Source of the DNA: Hemileia vastatrix
Lineage: Eukaryota > Basidiomycota > Pucciniomycetes > Pucciniales > Zaghouaniaceae
DNA: 64,000 bases
Assembly: GCA_030280995.1 (NCBI GenBank)
Contig: JASXTE010000008.1
Span: 25,636,693-25,700,692 of the forward strand
Direction: 5' to 3'
Part shown: positions 10,329 through 22,384 of the stretch, piece after piece
Layout: each line of letters starts with the position of its first letter
Numbering within the stretch: the first letter of the stretch is position 1
The notes under the pieces: generated by a model
What the model was told of the DNA's origin: nothing
The model's input: only the letters and a program-made list of their open reading frames with translations
Databases searched by the model: none
Translations under genes and position numbers: made by a program

Positions 10329-12246
10329 AATCTGCTATATTTCACGTACTCTGAGAAGTGGTGAATTGAAATATGGTGCTACTCAACTTGAATTTTTGGC
10401 AGTAGTATGGGCTCTTGAGAAGCTACATTATTACCTTGAAGACCAAAAATTTGAGTTAATAACTTACTGTAGTGCAGTTAAGTCACTCTTAAACATGAGA
10501 ACTCCTAATAGACACATGTTTAGATGGCAATTAGCTGTACAAGAATACAGAGGCCGGATGACTATTACACATAGAGCAGGAACCTTGCACTCTAATGTAG
10601 ATCTGTTATCTAGAGTACCTCTGCCTAATAATGATGATAATCCTGCTTATGTTCCTGAGTCAGAGATTATTAAAATTTATGACATTTATATTGTAGATCT
10701 TGAGGATGAGTTTATGCAATCAATTCTTGATAATTATAATTCAGATCCTGACTTGAGTAAATTAACTACAATATTAAATGATCCATCTAATGCTTCAATG
10801 AATGTTTTAATAAAAACATTACCAATTAAGTATAAAGTGTCATTAGAAAAAGGAAAATTTTCCATTGAGGATGGTTTTATATATTACAGGAAAAAATTAA
10901 GTAATGTAATTGTAATTCCCCCTTCAATGAAAGAGTTAATGTTAAGTATATGTCATGATGATATATTAGCAGGTCATTTTGACTACCATAAAACATTAAC
11001 CAGAGAAAAAAACACAGCTTGGTGCATTAACATGTCTGAGGATGTTCAGAAATATGTTGAAACATGTGATTCTTGTCAAAAATCTAAATGATTAACAGGA
11101 AAAAGAGCTGGTTTATTACAACAAATTGAGCAACCAAAAGCTCCATGGGAAATCATTAACATGGACTTTGTAACAGGTTTGCCAATAGCAGGGCATAAGA
11201 TTTATAACTCCTGCTGGTTAATTTTAGATAGATTTACAAAGATGTGTAAATTTATTCCTACCCACAAAGAGGTTTCTGCAAAGGACTTAGCTTTTTTATG
11301 GTGGAAACAAATGTTAAATACAGCAGGTTTCCCCAAAGCAATAGTTTCTGACAGAGATCCTAAATTTACTTCTGAGTTCTGGACATCACTTATGGATGTT
11401 TCAGGGTGTCAATTAAAACTTTCTACAGCACACCATCCACAAACTGATGGGCTAGCAGAAAGAATGATACAAACCTTAGAAGATATGATAAGAAGATACT
11501 GTGCTTTTGGTCTTAATTTTAAAGACAATGACAAATTCACGCATGATTGGGTAAACCTTATCCCAGGTTTAGAATTTGCATATAATAGTACAGTACATTC
11601 TGTCACTGGCAAAAAGCCATTTGAGTTATGGTTGGGTTATGTACCTAATACCCCTGCTAAAACTCTTAATAAGTTACCTAGATTGGATATCCATCCAGGT
11701 ACTAAATCTTTTCTTCAGATGCAGGAATTATGCAGAAAACATGCTCAAGAATGTATAAATAAGGCTTTTGAGTATGAAAAGAAAAGATGGGATAAAGCCC
11801 ATAAAGAACAAATGTTCAAAGAGGGTGATGAAGTCCTTATTTCAACACTACATTTCAATTTAAATGGTAATGTTAAATTGAAGGATCCATTCATTGGACC
11901 ATTTGTAGTTAAAAAGATGGTTGGTAATAATGCTGTTGAGGTTATTCTATATGCACCATATGATAGAAAACATCCAGTATTTCCTATTTCTCTTATAAAA
12001 CCATACCATTCTAATGATACTGCTCTATTTCAGAGAAGAAGATCAGGAAGGCATAAACAGCAACCTGAAGAAATAGTTGAAAAGGCAGAAATTGAAAAGA
12101 TACTTAAAAAGAGACACCTTACTAAAGAAAAGGGAGTTGAGTATCTATTAAGATTTAAAAATAAATCAAGTGAATATGACCAGTGGATTCCAGAAAATGA
12201 AATCTCTGATCTTAAAAATCTCTTGAAAAAATTTAAATCTAGATAA
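10329..12246 (+). pseudogene. pol: Chromovirus pol, rest of RNase H, integrase, chromodomain
   Basis: RNase H resumes with ICYISRTL and ELKYGATQLEFLAVVWALEKL near 10363-10425. The usual catalytic Asp of the next motif is Tyr here (LITYCSAVKSLL, codon 10465-10467). The integrase zinc-binding part reads HFDYHKTL then CDSCQKSK, with TGA at 11089 directly after. The catalytic core has MDFVTGLP (11161), VSDRDPKF (about 11347) and TDGLAERM with the Glu (about 11443). The C-terminus from about 12070 (IEKILKKRHL to YDQWIPENEI) is a chromodomain, which in chromoviruses guides integration to marked chromatin. It ends at TAA 12244. Confidence 0.92.
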
Positions 12247-12358
12247 TACTGTTCATTCAGTATATGTATTATAAAAATTATTTTTTATTTTTTTTATTTT
12301 ATTATTTCACTCCTTAGTTTTAATTAAAATGTCTTAACATTTTTTTTATTGTTTTTTT

Positions 12359-12371
12359 TGGGGTGAGGGAG
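12359..12371 (+). other. Polypurine tract of the chromovirus
   Basis: GGGGTGAGGGAG lies directly before the 3' LTR and follows a T-rich run. This is the expected primer for plus-strand DNA synthesis. Confidence 0.8.
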
Positions 12372-13548
12372 TGTCAGCCTAAATATCCTTAGGACTAAGT
12401 ATTTCTTATGCTTAAAATAAGAGAAAATTAAGTAGATTAAGCCTATATCTTAAAAATAAGGTTAAAATAATAATATATATTATTTTATTATATATATATA
12501 TAATTATTATTCTATTATATAACTTATAATAGTTTAAATAGCCTATCCATGGCCTAATAATATTTATTAAGGTGTTAATGGAGTCATAATATACTTATCT
12601 TAAGTGATATGAAGTAATTATTGACATACATAAGCTTATATGTATACATAAATCTCATATTCAGTGAAATATGCAGTATATTATGTATATTTAGGTATAT
12701 AACTGGGTTTTAGCCCCTTAATAGCCTATAACCTTTGTTTTTCTGCTTATTTTAGGTCATATGGACAAAATAAGTGGACTCACAACGCCTACAGAAGCAT
12801 AGACACCTATATCAGGCGCATACACCCAGTTTGGACAACTAAAATTACTTCCTTGGATGGTTATACACGGATTTATGGGTTGGGAGGATGTTTCTGGGTT
12901 AATGTGGATGCTTGGGGATGTTATTGGGGGCTTTGACATTTTATTTTTTTCCTTTATATGCTTTTAGTTTCATTAAATCTCTTTTTGATTGTTTATTTTA
13001 CCTGTTTCTTTATGGTATCCGCTTTTATCTGGGTTTTCTATTTATGGTATGGACCAGTGTTATTAATAATAGTGATTGAGGGTCCTTACTGGAGGTCTGG
13101 GTGTTGAAACTTCTTGAAGTGGACGCCATGGGGAGGTGATGAGCCCTCACAGTGCTGTAATTGCCGGGGATAGCAGTGACATCATCTGGATTGAAGGTCT
13201 ATGCACTCCAGTGGATTTGGGTATAAGTAAGGAGGGATTTTGACGGTTATTTATCATCATTCAATTACTACAGCTCCAAAAAACACTAATATACAATTAT
13301 TAACCTTTAGAAATATATTATAAAGCCACTATAAATTTATTTTATCTTTATATAAGCTATAACTATATTTTATTCATCTATTTTCCACCACTAGCACGCA
13401 CTTAAATCCAAGTATTGTGAGTTTGATTTGAGTATAACTATTTTATTAGTCTTCCCCTGAGGTTTAATCACTAAATAATTTATCAATCAGTAGTAGGACC
13501 ATAAATAAACACTATTATATCATACTTATATACTAGACTATACTGACA
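12372..13548 (+). repeat. 3' LTR of the chromovirus
   Basis: Same length (1177 bp) and ends as the 5' LTR at 3194-4370, with about forty substitutions seen by eye (roughly 3-4 percent). The TATA-like GGTATAAGTAAGG is at 13220. It is followed by the right-hand GTTTT duplication at 13549. Confidence 0.93.
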
Positions 13549-13658
13549 GTTTTCAATGCAGTACTGACAGGGGCCCAGGTCAAAGGCAGGTCTGGAGAGG
13601 CATTTAAAAATGGTTTTTAGTGGATAAAGAATGGGGAAATTCTTTATTTGAGGGAGGA
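13549..13658 (-). pseudogene. Antisense zinc-cluster gene, copy A, 5' end
   Basis: The minus strand reads LGPCQYCIEN up to the GTTTT junction and would continue at 3193. It provides the first two cluster cysteines. The codon aligned to the ATG of copies B and C is CTG (about 13577), so the original start is lost. On the element's sense strand the end of this stretch is the purine tract GAGGGAGGA directly before the LTR at 13659. Confidence 0.65.
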
Positions 13659-14581
13659 TGTGGTTTTCCAAAGCTGGGAAGACTTTTGGAGTGTGTATTT
13701 GGGGCTATTTTGTATGTAAGGTATAGTTAAGGTTATGGTGTTTTTTATTGGTAATTTTGTTAGATTTTTAGATGATTAGTTGTGTTTTTGAAGGCTTAAG
13801 TTAGGGTCACTGTTTATGTCTCAGCTTAATGCCTTTTGTTTTCTCTTCATTTTGGTATGTGTTGAGTGTGATTAGCTTGCTTCTAAGTGTAGTTACTGTT
13901 GTTTGTTGTTTTAGAGGGTGTTTATGGGGTTTTTTTTGGGTGTTTTAGGGATTAAAAGCAGCCATCTACCTCTAAGCAGAAGTCCAGCCTTCAAGAAGCT
14001 GCCCACCTGTGCATGTGGAAGCGCCTAAAGGCACTTTTATGCATGTAGGAAGGTGGGAAAGCTAGATTTGGCTAGGAAATGACCAGGGTGGTCTATGTGT
14101 GAGAGATTAAGCAAGTAAAAAAGAGAACTCTATTTATAATCAACCAGCTGGGATATCTGGAATATCTGTGCTTCACTGATTTTTTGTGAGATTTTTGGAA
14201 TCTTTTGGCTGGGTTGTGAAAAGTTTAGTTCTTACTTGACCTCAACTATGGTCACTGTTTTTCTGGTAAAGTCTTGCAAGCTATATTAAGTATCTTGCTG
14301 TCTCTGGTGTAGCTTTGAAACCTACATCAAGTATCTTTCTTTCTCTGGTGTGGAAATTGGTCTACATTTCAGTTCTTTGGTGTGGTAGTCTGTCTGGGGA
14401 CTACTTCCTTGACTGATCAGGCAGTCAAGTTTGTTGGAAAGGGGTTTTAGCAATCAAGACTCAATTTACTTTAGCAGGTAAATCTCACTTTATTTTTCTA
14501 AAGGGACAAGGGATTTTCTCTCTGGGTTTTCTCCAACTCCCTTGGTCAAGGCCTATAGCTAGCACTATAGGATTGTCTACA
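13659..14581 (+). repeat. 3' LTR of Gypsy copy A (diverged, about 920 bp)
   Basis: Starts TGTGGTTTTCC after the purine tract GAGGGAGGA and ends GATTGTCTACA, like the LTRs at 23709, 29327 and 51391. It is shorter and more diverged than those, so copy A is the oldest of the group. The matching 5' LTR is outside the window. Confidence 0.8.
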
Positions 14582-14869
14582 TTGCATTACTATAAACTTT
14601 ATATTTCATAACTCATAATTCTGATTGATAAAAGGCATTATGCAACTATTTTTTTATATAAATTTGTAAGGCATTTCTCAATCAAAAAAATGTTTATTTT
14701 CCAATTCTCCACCCATAATTATGCTATTAATCACTTTTCTTGCATTAACACTCCTTTCAAATTCCAAAGGATCAAAATTAATTCAAAATTCCAATATGCA
14801 GAATACTTAATTTTGACTTACAATAGACCTCAACCCAACAGCCATAATAATCTTCTCTTTCATACCCAA
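14582..14869. other. AT-rich spacer, no gene seen
   Basis: No coding frame, repeat or structure that I can support. The open frame at 14690-14914 has no recognisable motif and runs into the transposase relic. Confidence 0.6.
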
Positions 14870-17233
14870 AGTTCCTCACCAGTGTTTCAGGATAGCTTCA
14901 TGTCTTATTATTGACTTTTCACTTACAACAATTGAAGCTCCTTTAGAATCCCTGCGTACTCTGCTATTTAGAAGAGTATGAATCTCATAAGGTTCCTTGT
15001 TTGTTTTGCTAGACAGTATTTCTTTTAAAGAACTAAAAATTTCCCAAAATTCTCCCTTTTCCTCTTTTGACATGAATAACATATCAATCTGAACAAAGCT
15101 CTGATCATCACAATACTTGAATTCAATAGTTGAGTTTCCTTCATGCTGAGATTTTTTCATAAATTTTTTCCCTTTTGACACAAAGCTTCTGAGTAATTTT
15201 ACCACTCTTTCAACCTTGATCTCTTACAATGACAACCACCATCTCAAAATATATTTTCCAATTTGTGATTTTGCCCATTTTTGAATAATTCCTTCATCCA
15301 ATCTAATAAAATCATTCACACTATCCAAATATTTCGGCATTTTTTCATCTTTTTTCAGCTCCATTTTTCTTCTTTTTCATACTGCATTAGAACTGTCTTG
15401 ACATTCCAATACTTGAGAATCATTTTTATTATCTCATCTAAAATACAAATAGGATATTAATAACTGATAAGATTATTCAATGAAAAAGGTCTTGTTTAAA
15501 TACCAGAATGATGATTATTTAGAATACTTGAAAGTTTACCTTTTATTCTTTCAGCTTCCCATTCAGCAGTGTAAGTAGGTGGTCCAAATTGATTTATCAT
15601 ATTGGGGAAATGCTGAGTTAGGTGGAGGATGGGCTTTATCCTCTGATGTTTCCACCCACTCTGAAGACATTGAAAGTATTCAAAAAGATGTTTTTCTAAA
15701 TCTTTCACCTCATCTTCTGATATTTTCTTCTGGGATAGAAAGTTTGTAATTGAAATAAAAGTTGTCAATGACTATAGTAGTATTGATTTTCTGGACCATA
15801 ATTTTAAGCCCATTGAGAATCCCTGTGACAATTTCCAAAGAGGTATCAATGCAAGTGGATAGTAGACAGTATAAAATACATGCCATTTAGCTGCCTTGAG
15901 TGTGCCTCCAGTTTTTTATCCCAATTATTTTGGTTCCTGTGTAGGCCAAGAAGGAGTTATTGTCTGCTGAATAACCTTTCTTACCACTAGAAGTTCATCT
16001 CCTTTCAATCTAGGGTCTAAAAAGTCCTCAGAATCTTCTACTTCTTTACTCAAAGAATCTTCATTGCCATTAGCTGTCTTTTTCAACTGCTCAGAAAAGC
16101 ATTCACTAGCTATTTTTGATGATTCACCTTTCTTTTGACTCTGAAAATCATAACTTGAACTAACACAAATACCACTCAAGTTATCAAAAAATATGCTTGA
16201 AGAGTTTGACTGAGATTGGGATCTGAGGAAATAACTATCAGTTTTTTTGATGCTTCCTTGAATTTACAACCATTTCACTTGCTATCATTTTAAGATTTAA
16301 CTCAGTTAAATTTTGCATACTACCACTTCTGTACAACAAAAATTCCAGCCTTTTTTTCTTGATTAAATTCATATTTCTATTTTTGAGAAATTCATAAATC
16401 TTTTTTTGGATAAATTGAAACATCCAAATATTAAATATTCCAACTCTCTGCTTTCTTCAACTTCTTTTCAAGGTCAATTTCAGCATCTTCAATTCATAAA
16501 AAACCCCTTCTATGATCCTTAAGATTACCCAGCATATGGAAATGCATCATATTCAAAGCACAATATTCTATTGGTCTCCAGTAGCTCAATTCATTCAAAG
16601 AACTCCAGCAGACACCATGATCTAAAACATTTTTTTCTTGTTCTCAATGTGTTAATGCTTTTTTCCAATCTTTGGCATGTTTCATGTGCTCTTCATGGGT
16701 CTGAAAAGGAAATTTGTTCACATTGCACCAATCATTTTTATTAATTGATGAAAAACAGAAAGAAAAAAATTGTGTTGCTGAGTGTCCAGAAAATCCTGCT
16801 ACTTATGGAAGTTCTGGAATATCTGCAATTAGTTGGAAGATTGCATCTTGGATTTTTTTACCTTCCAGATGAGAATGATTGGAGCTGACCCATATGCCTT
16901 CCCAAAGTACTTTAAATTCATCAACTAAAGGTTTAAAAATATGGTAAATATGTTCATTTTTTGGCACATTTGGACCTAATATTATTGAGGATAAAAATAA
17001 ATTTCTTCCCAATATCAATCAGATGGTTGTAAGCTCATAGAAATAAGCATAATCAATCTAACAGATTTCTTGTGACTTCCAATCCATTTACCTCCAGGCT
17101 GGAACCAGTCCACATATAAGCTGAACACAGAATTTCCTGGAGTCAAAGCAATAGTAGAATAGCCATACTCTGAAGCGTTTGAATATTCAGGGAAATTCTT
17201 CCAAAACTCACCTTCCCAGATGTCATCCATTAA
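14870..17233 (-). pseudogene. Plavaka (CACTA-like) transposase relic
   Basis: Fragments on the minus strand line up in order with the large transposases of fungal Plavaka elements, which cut and paste DNA. From 17230: EFWKNFPEYSNASEYGYSTI, then LYVDWFQPGGKWIGSHKKS, then the conserved block LGPNVPKNEHIYHIFKPLVD (about 16960) and the AGFSGHSATQFF-type motif (about 16800). Next come a block near 16590 (WRPIEYCALNMMHFHMLGN), VIQQTITPSWPTQEPK (about 15950) and LHLTQHFPNMINQFGPPTYT with WEAERIKGKLSSI (15510-15630). Frames change several times and stops are frequent, so it is inactive. Family assignment rests on remembered motif order; a profile search would settle it. Terminal repeats were not found with certainty. 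Confidence 0.75.
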
Positions 17234-20200
17234 ATTTCAATCTGATCTTTTAGCGCCAGTTAACTTTGGATTTGGAGAATTTGGTAACTAAAAAATAAGG
17301 GTTTTAGATTTTATTCTCTAAGAATTCTCTGAACATACACCACACAATATTTGGGGAGACATTCTAGAAAGTCCTAAACTTGAATGTAGATGTAACACAG
17401 ATGGAACTCAGACTGAAATTATAATGAGCTGATACTGAAATTTACTTTGAACTCATATTGAGCTCTTAACCAAGGATGAATGATACTGTGCTTAAATAAA
17501 TGAAAAATTAATAGAAATACAAATTTGGGGAGCTTAAGAATCTGAGAAATCCACAGTATTTTTTAATAAACCACAAATTAATGCTAATTTTGAATTTCAC
17601 TTTATTATTAGGAAGACTGGTAATAATAGTAATTACTTCAAAATTATTTCTTCTAAGCTTTCTAATGAGTCAATCAATTTTTTAAGAAAAAATATAAATT
17701 TATATATGTGGATCCTTTTGTGGAAAACTCCATTTAACCCATAATTTGAAGCTTTGATTTTTAATTTTAATCCATATGATCTTACTTTTTATTTCATGTA
17801 TTTGTATATTTTTTCATTCAATATAATTATTTTTAATTCAGTTGAGTTATCCAAAAAAATATTGAACCATCAAATATCCTATATTTTTACTTCTAGAATA
17901 CAGTTAAACCACATATAACTAAAGAAAAAAAATTATCAATGTGTTTTCTCAATCTCTCACAAAATGAAGTACTCTAATATATTTCTTATACTCAACACTA
18001 ATATTTAAGAAATTATTTGATTATATGTGTTTAAAAAATTATATCTCTTATAATAGTAGATTTAATCCAGCTTTTAAAATTTTTAAATGCAAGTCAATGA
18101 TTAAAATCAAAAGGAAATCCATTTTTGAACTTTTATTTGTTCTGTTTATTCCTCAAATACTATTTAGGTTTTGTAATCAGCATTAAGTTAAAATTATAAA
18201 TATATGAGATTCCAGAACTTTTCATGGTTTAGTTCATTAAAATTCTATGAAAATATTGTCAGTTGGTGAGTGATCTCATGAGTTAAAATAATTAATCACT
18301 ACTCAATGAATTTACCATATGAAAAACTGAAATTCAAACTAGAAGTAAAATTTTAATAATAAAATGCAAAAAAAGCATAATATTCTCTAGATTTAATATT
18401 AATGCTTAAGCGTGCTTCCATGATATACGGTGGGATAATTGATATGTCCACCTGGGAATAAGCACCACAGATTTTCAAAAGTGTTCTCATGTCAAATCTC
18501 AGAGTAAAATATTGTGCAAGAACTGAACTTAATAGGTAGAAATGGTAATTTTTTATCATTATATTAGTTGCTTATTGAATAACTACCATATGATAATTAT
18601 TTTGTAAAAAAGACACAATATGTATTTTGAGTTATAATCATATAAAAAAGCTAGTTTTAAAGGGATTATATTTTAATTAAAATAAATAATGATGCATATT
18701 TTAAATGAATAGACAGAATATTATGATTCTATGTTGTTGATGAACAAATTAAGTAAAATTTTTGAGGTTTGCTTTTGTAGTCTTTGGAAAAATTTTTTTG
18801 ACAGGATTAATTCACAACTGAACATTTACACATACTTCTTAAATAGAATATATGAGTTAAAATTTATCAATCATTTTTTAGAAAAATGATATTCACACTG
18901 ATAGGTAAAAATTATATTATTCTGCTATTAAATTTATAATTCTTTAAAGTTGAATCCCTTTGATATTATATGTAAACAGAAGATTTTAAAAATCTTCTTG
19001 TAATTGACCTTATAAATAAGAAATACTAGAATGAATATATTTAAAAAATGAATTTGGATAGAGAATATTTCAACTCATCAGTAAAAATTTAAAACAGAAA
19101 CTTAAGGTAAAACTTTGAGTTTTTACAACAATATATATTTATTTGAAATATATTTATTTAATTTTTTAAAAATATACCATTTTTATCCTATGAGATTTCC
19201 CTTTAATTTACACATGAAAATCAAGAAAAAAAAGGGAGGCTTTGAAGGATCTATATAATTTGTACTTAAAATGAACAAATTGTTTTTTGAGTTAGTATGA
19301 ATCTAAAATGAAGATTTAATATCTTTTTTATATTTTATAGTTGTATTAAAATAATTTTTAGTTATCTTCTTAATATTTAATGAAGAAAAAAGAATAATTT
19401 CATAATATTAGAAAATCAACATCCAAGTATTTTTAATAAAAAATTTCTCCAAAATGATTCATCATTTGTATTTTTTTCAAGAAATTTAAACTATTTAATA
19501 TTGATCATTGTGATATAATAATATACTTATGTTTACATTTAAAAATATTTTATAAAAATTTAAAAAAATTATAAATTTTCTCACTGTTTAACTTAGCTTG
19601 AACCACAGTTTAAAACAGGATCTCATTGTGATTTCAATCTAAGTTCCACCAAAATTAAGATATATTATTTTTGGAAAATGTATATAGTCATTGAAATGAA
19701 AAAACTTTGCTAAAAAATAACTCAAAAAGTTTTTCTTTTATTTAATAGATTATAGAAAAGATATTGAGGAAGCTAAAATACTCATTTTATTATATTTTTG
19801 GTTATCATGACTAATTATTATTTCATGTACAGTAATCATAAAACATAAAATAAAGCAAAAGGTTTACTATATATATCAATGTGTTTCATTTTAAATATTT
19901 ATTTAAATTTTATTTTTTAATGTAAAAATATTATACATCTCACTAAAATTTTTCTGAACTAAATTATAAGCTCTGTACATTCATCTAATAAAAAAAGTGC
20001 ATTAGATCAAAATTTTAATATAGGCTTTTTTACTTTTCCAAACTTGTTTCAAAAGTTTACCCATTTTATTGGTTTTTTATCTTATGTATATCCTTAATAA
20101 AAATTATGTAAAAGACTTTGTAAAAAATGGAAATAGTATTAAATGGCTATTTTTTACACTCCTGTAGATCTTCAGTATCAATGTTCTTTACTTATTACAA

Positions 20201-20469
20201 ACATTGAATAAACCAATAGCTTGTATCTATTGAGGGGTAAAAATAGAAATAAACCACTTTTACATGTTGTTTTTGATTGTAGAAAATGAATGCTGAAATC
20301 AGACAGGATGAACTTGGTTTTTGGCCAAAAGATAGAATAAACCTGCAGTTTTTTTCCACCACTTTTCACATCCTTTTGAGTTCTATACATGCCTTTCTCT
20401 GCCTTTGTATTCCATCTAACTTTATTCCCATATCTCTTCTTTTGATAAAAATCCCAAGGAAGTTACTGT
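17234..20469. other. AT-rich decayed region, no gene seen
   Basis: Over 3 kb of very AT-rich sequence with stop codons in all frames. I found no domain, LTR or tandem repeat except the dispersed repeat at 17338-17480. A short minus-strand frame at 18353-18559 has no recognised relative. Confidence 0.6.
17338..17480 (-). repeat. Dispersed repeat, copy 1 (CAAATATTG..GTGGTG with GAGTTC subrepeats)
   Basis: On the minus strand, short GAGTTC/CAGTCTGAGTT-type repeats are followed by GGACTTTCTAGAATGTC and CCCCAAATATTGTGTGGTG. Similar arrangements occur at 58500-58660 and 62690-62790, and the end piece alone at about 23363-23402. Subterminal repeats beside a conserved end are typical of DNA transposon termini. 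Which element it belongs to is not known. Confidence 0.55.
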
Positions 20470-20483
20470 AGTATTGAACATTT

Positions 20484-20840
20484 ATGAGTAAGTTTTCATA
20501 CTCCTCAACCCTCCCCTCCCCTCCCCTTTTACTTTTCACCCCACCCCACTACTCTTTCTTCCTTCCTCATCTATACTCACACCTTTCTCACTCCTCCCTA
20601 CCCCAACCCACCTCTTTCAACTCCTACCTCAACCTTTTCTTTCCACCCTTTAACCCACCAAGCCCTTTTTAAGATATCCTAAACCTCTTGCTTCCAAATA
20701 CAACCTTCTTCCTCTCCATCCCAACCATTTAACCTCAAAATCATCTTGATCCTTTTGCTGCTCACCCCATCTCTTTAGCTTGTAAATTCACCCCTTTTTT
20801 CAATATCAACTAAGAGGGGTGAGAAGGAGATCAGTTAAAT
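20484..20840 (+). repeat. Pyrimidine-rich tract ending in a hairpin
   Basis: Nearly all C and T for 200 bp (CCCTCCCCTCCCC and variants), then mixed, ending in a hairpin of TTCACCCCTTTT with AAGAGGGGTGAGAA (about 20788-20832). The strand bias switches to purine beyond the hairpin and again after the inserted LTR (22390-22560). This looks like a degraded fold-back repeat interrupted by the LTR. No coding capacity is credible. Confidence 0.5.
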
Positions 20841-20888
20841 TTATTCATAGTTATATGAGATATATAAGGGTGGATAGGGGATCAAAAG

Positions 20889-22384
20889 TGTTAGCCTGTA
20901 TATCCCCAGGACTGAGTAAAAATTACTTATAAGTTATGTTAAACACATGAGCTATACATTGGAACAATAAATTAGAGTACACAAACAGTGTACATAAGTA
21001 AAATTATGATAATACACAAAAAATGCCATTATAACACCTTATATACATGCATATATCCACCTTATATAAGTCTTATGTACTTAATATTATGTTGGAATAT
21101 GTTAGGGTAACCTTAAGAACTTTAATTATAAGGCTATATAATTTTTAAGTATACTTAAAGCTGTTATTTTCATTGTTTTATGCAAAAAACAAGAAATGCG
21201 CTTTATTTCACTTAAACATTGATTATATGTGCTATAAATTTAATGATAATAAAAATGTGCTTTGAAAGTTCAATTTTTCTCATTTAGGACTATTGATTTG
21301 GCTACTTAAATGCATAAAAATAACACTTTTCAAATTTGGTGTTTTTTATGCCAGAAATGGCTTCTGTGTACTGGCCACATACTGCTTGCATTTTTCCCAT
21401 GTGAATAGCTTCATTTTTAGCAAAGTTAAATTTTTCATGCTATAATTACCCCCCATTCCATTCCCACTGTGGGGAAACACACTAAAATAGGCAACAGGCC
21501 CTTATTTAGTGTCCTAGCTTAATTAATAATGCATTGACCCTCTTTATATGCACTAACTTCATTAATAACCTCACTCTTGGTGCCTTATTTCACTACCAAG
21601 CTTAAATTTGCCTAAATTTAATCATGGATTTACCTGTGCAAGCAGCTGCCAAGGACTGCATGTAGTTACCCCACATCTCATGCCCTTTTTTGGGTTTCTA
21701 GGTGGTTTCTCAGTCAATTTTTGGTCATTTTTGAATGGGAATTTCACGTAGTATAATATCAGGATTAGCCCCATCATTTCTACTGTGAATCCCCCTTATT
21801 ATTAAGCTCTTATTAACCTTAATTGTTCCTCTTTAGTCTTTTATATTGATGTATAATATGCATATACTCTCTTTTTTACTTATTCTTTAATTTTGATGGA
21901 TTTTCCCTATTATTACAGGATTTTGGCAGGTGATATACTTCTAATTATGCTATGGGTCACTTGGGATGTTGATGGACATGTCTATTATTTGGATGGAGGC
22001 ATCATTAAATGTGTAGAGGACTGGTAAATCAAGGTATTCATTGGGTAACTTATTGTGTATAAAAAGAGGAGGTTTTGGGTCTTGTTTTCTACATTCTTTA
22101 TCATTACAATTAAACCATATAACCAATACAATTACAATACATATCAATAGTACTTATCAAGTCTTTGAATAGTATCTGAATTATTAAATCTTTTTTTCTA
22201 CCAACTATAAAGATTGTAAGCCATATATAATTAGTGAGATTAGAATTATTGAGACCCTTATATTGAGTTATATTTTAATACTTATTGGATTTGTACTACA
22301 GTATTCATATAGGACCATTAAAATCCTCTAGACAAATTACTATTCAAGCTAGTTCACTTCTATTTACTTGACCTCAGCCTGACA
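20889..22384 (+). mobile_element. Solo LTR (TGTTAGCCTG family)
   Basis: A 1496-bp LTR from TGTTAGCCTGTATATCC to CAGCCTGACA, flanked by AAAAG (20884-20888 and 22385-22389). It is closely similar along its length to the solo LTR at 8828-10328, and the TATA-like GTGTATAAAAAG is at about 22054. No internal sequence is present. Confidence 0.92.

Larger units (their letters stand above)
3194..13548 (+). mobile_element. Ty3/Gypsy chromovirus, full length, defective
   Basis: The element has 1177-bp LTRs at 3194-4370 and 12372-13548 and is flanked by a GTTTT duplication (3189-3193 and 13549-13553). A primer site follows the 5' LTR and a purine tract precedes the 3' LTR. One long gag-pol frame runs from about 5278 to 12246, broken by in-frame stops at 5797, 6967, 8356 and 11089 and by a solo LTR at 8828-10328. 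Domain order is gag, zinc knuckle, protease, RT, RNase H, integrase, chromodomain, which places it among chromoviruses. The LTRs differ at about forty sites by eye, so it is not recent. Confidence 0.93.

Noticed and set aside
14690..14914. Plus-strand open frame
   Set aside because: Low-complexity composition, no motif, and it overlaps the start of the Plavaka relic on the other strand.
20484..20672. Ser/Pro-rich open frame
   Set aside because: It is only the translation of the pyrimidine-rich tract.
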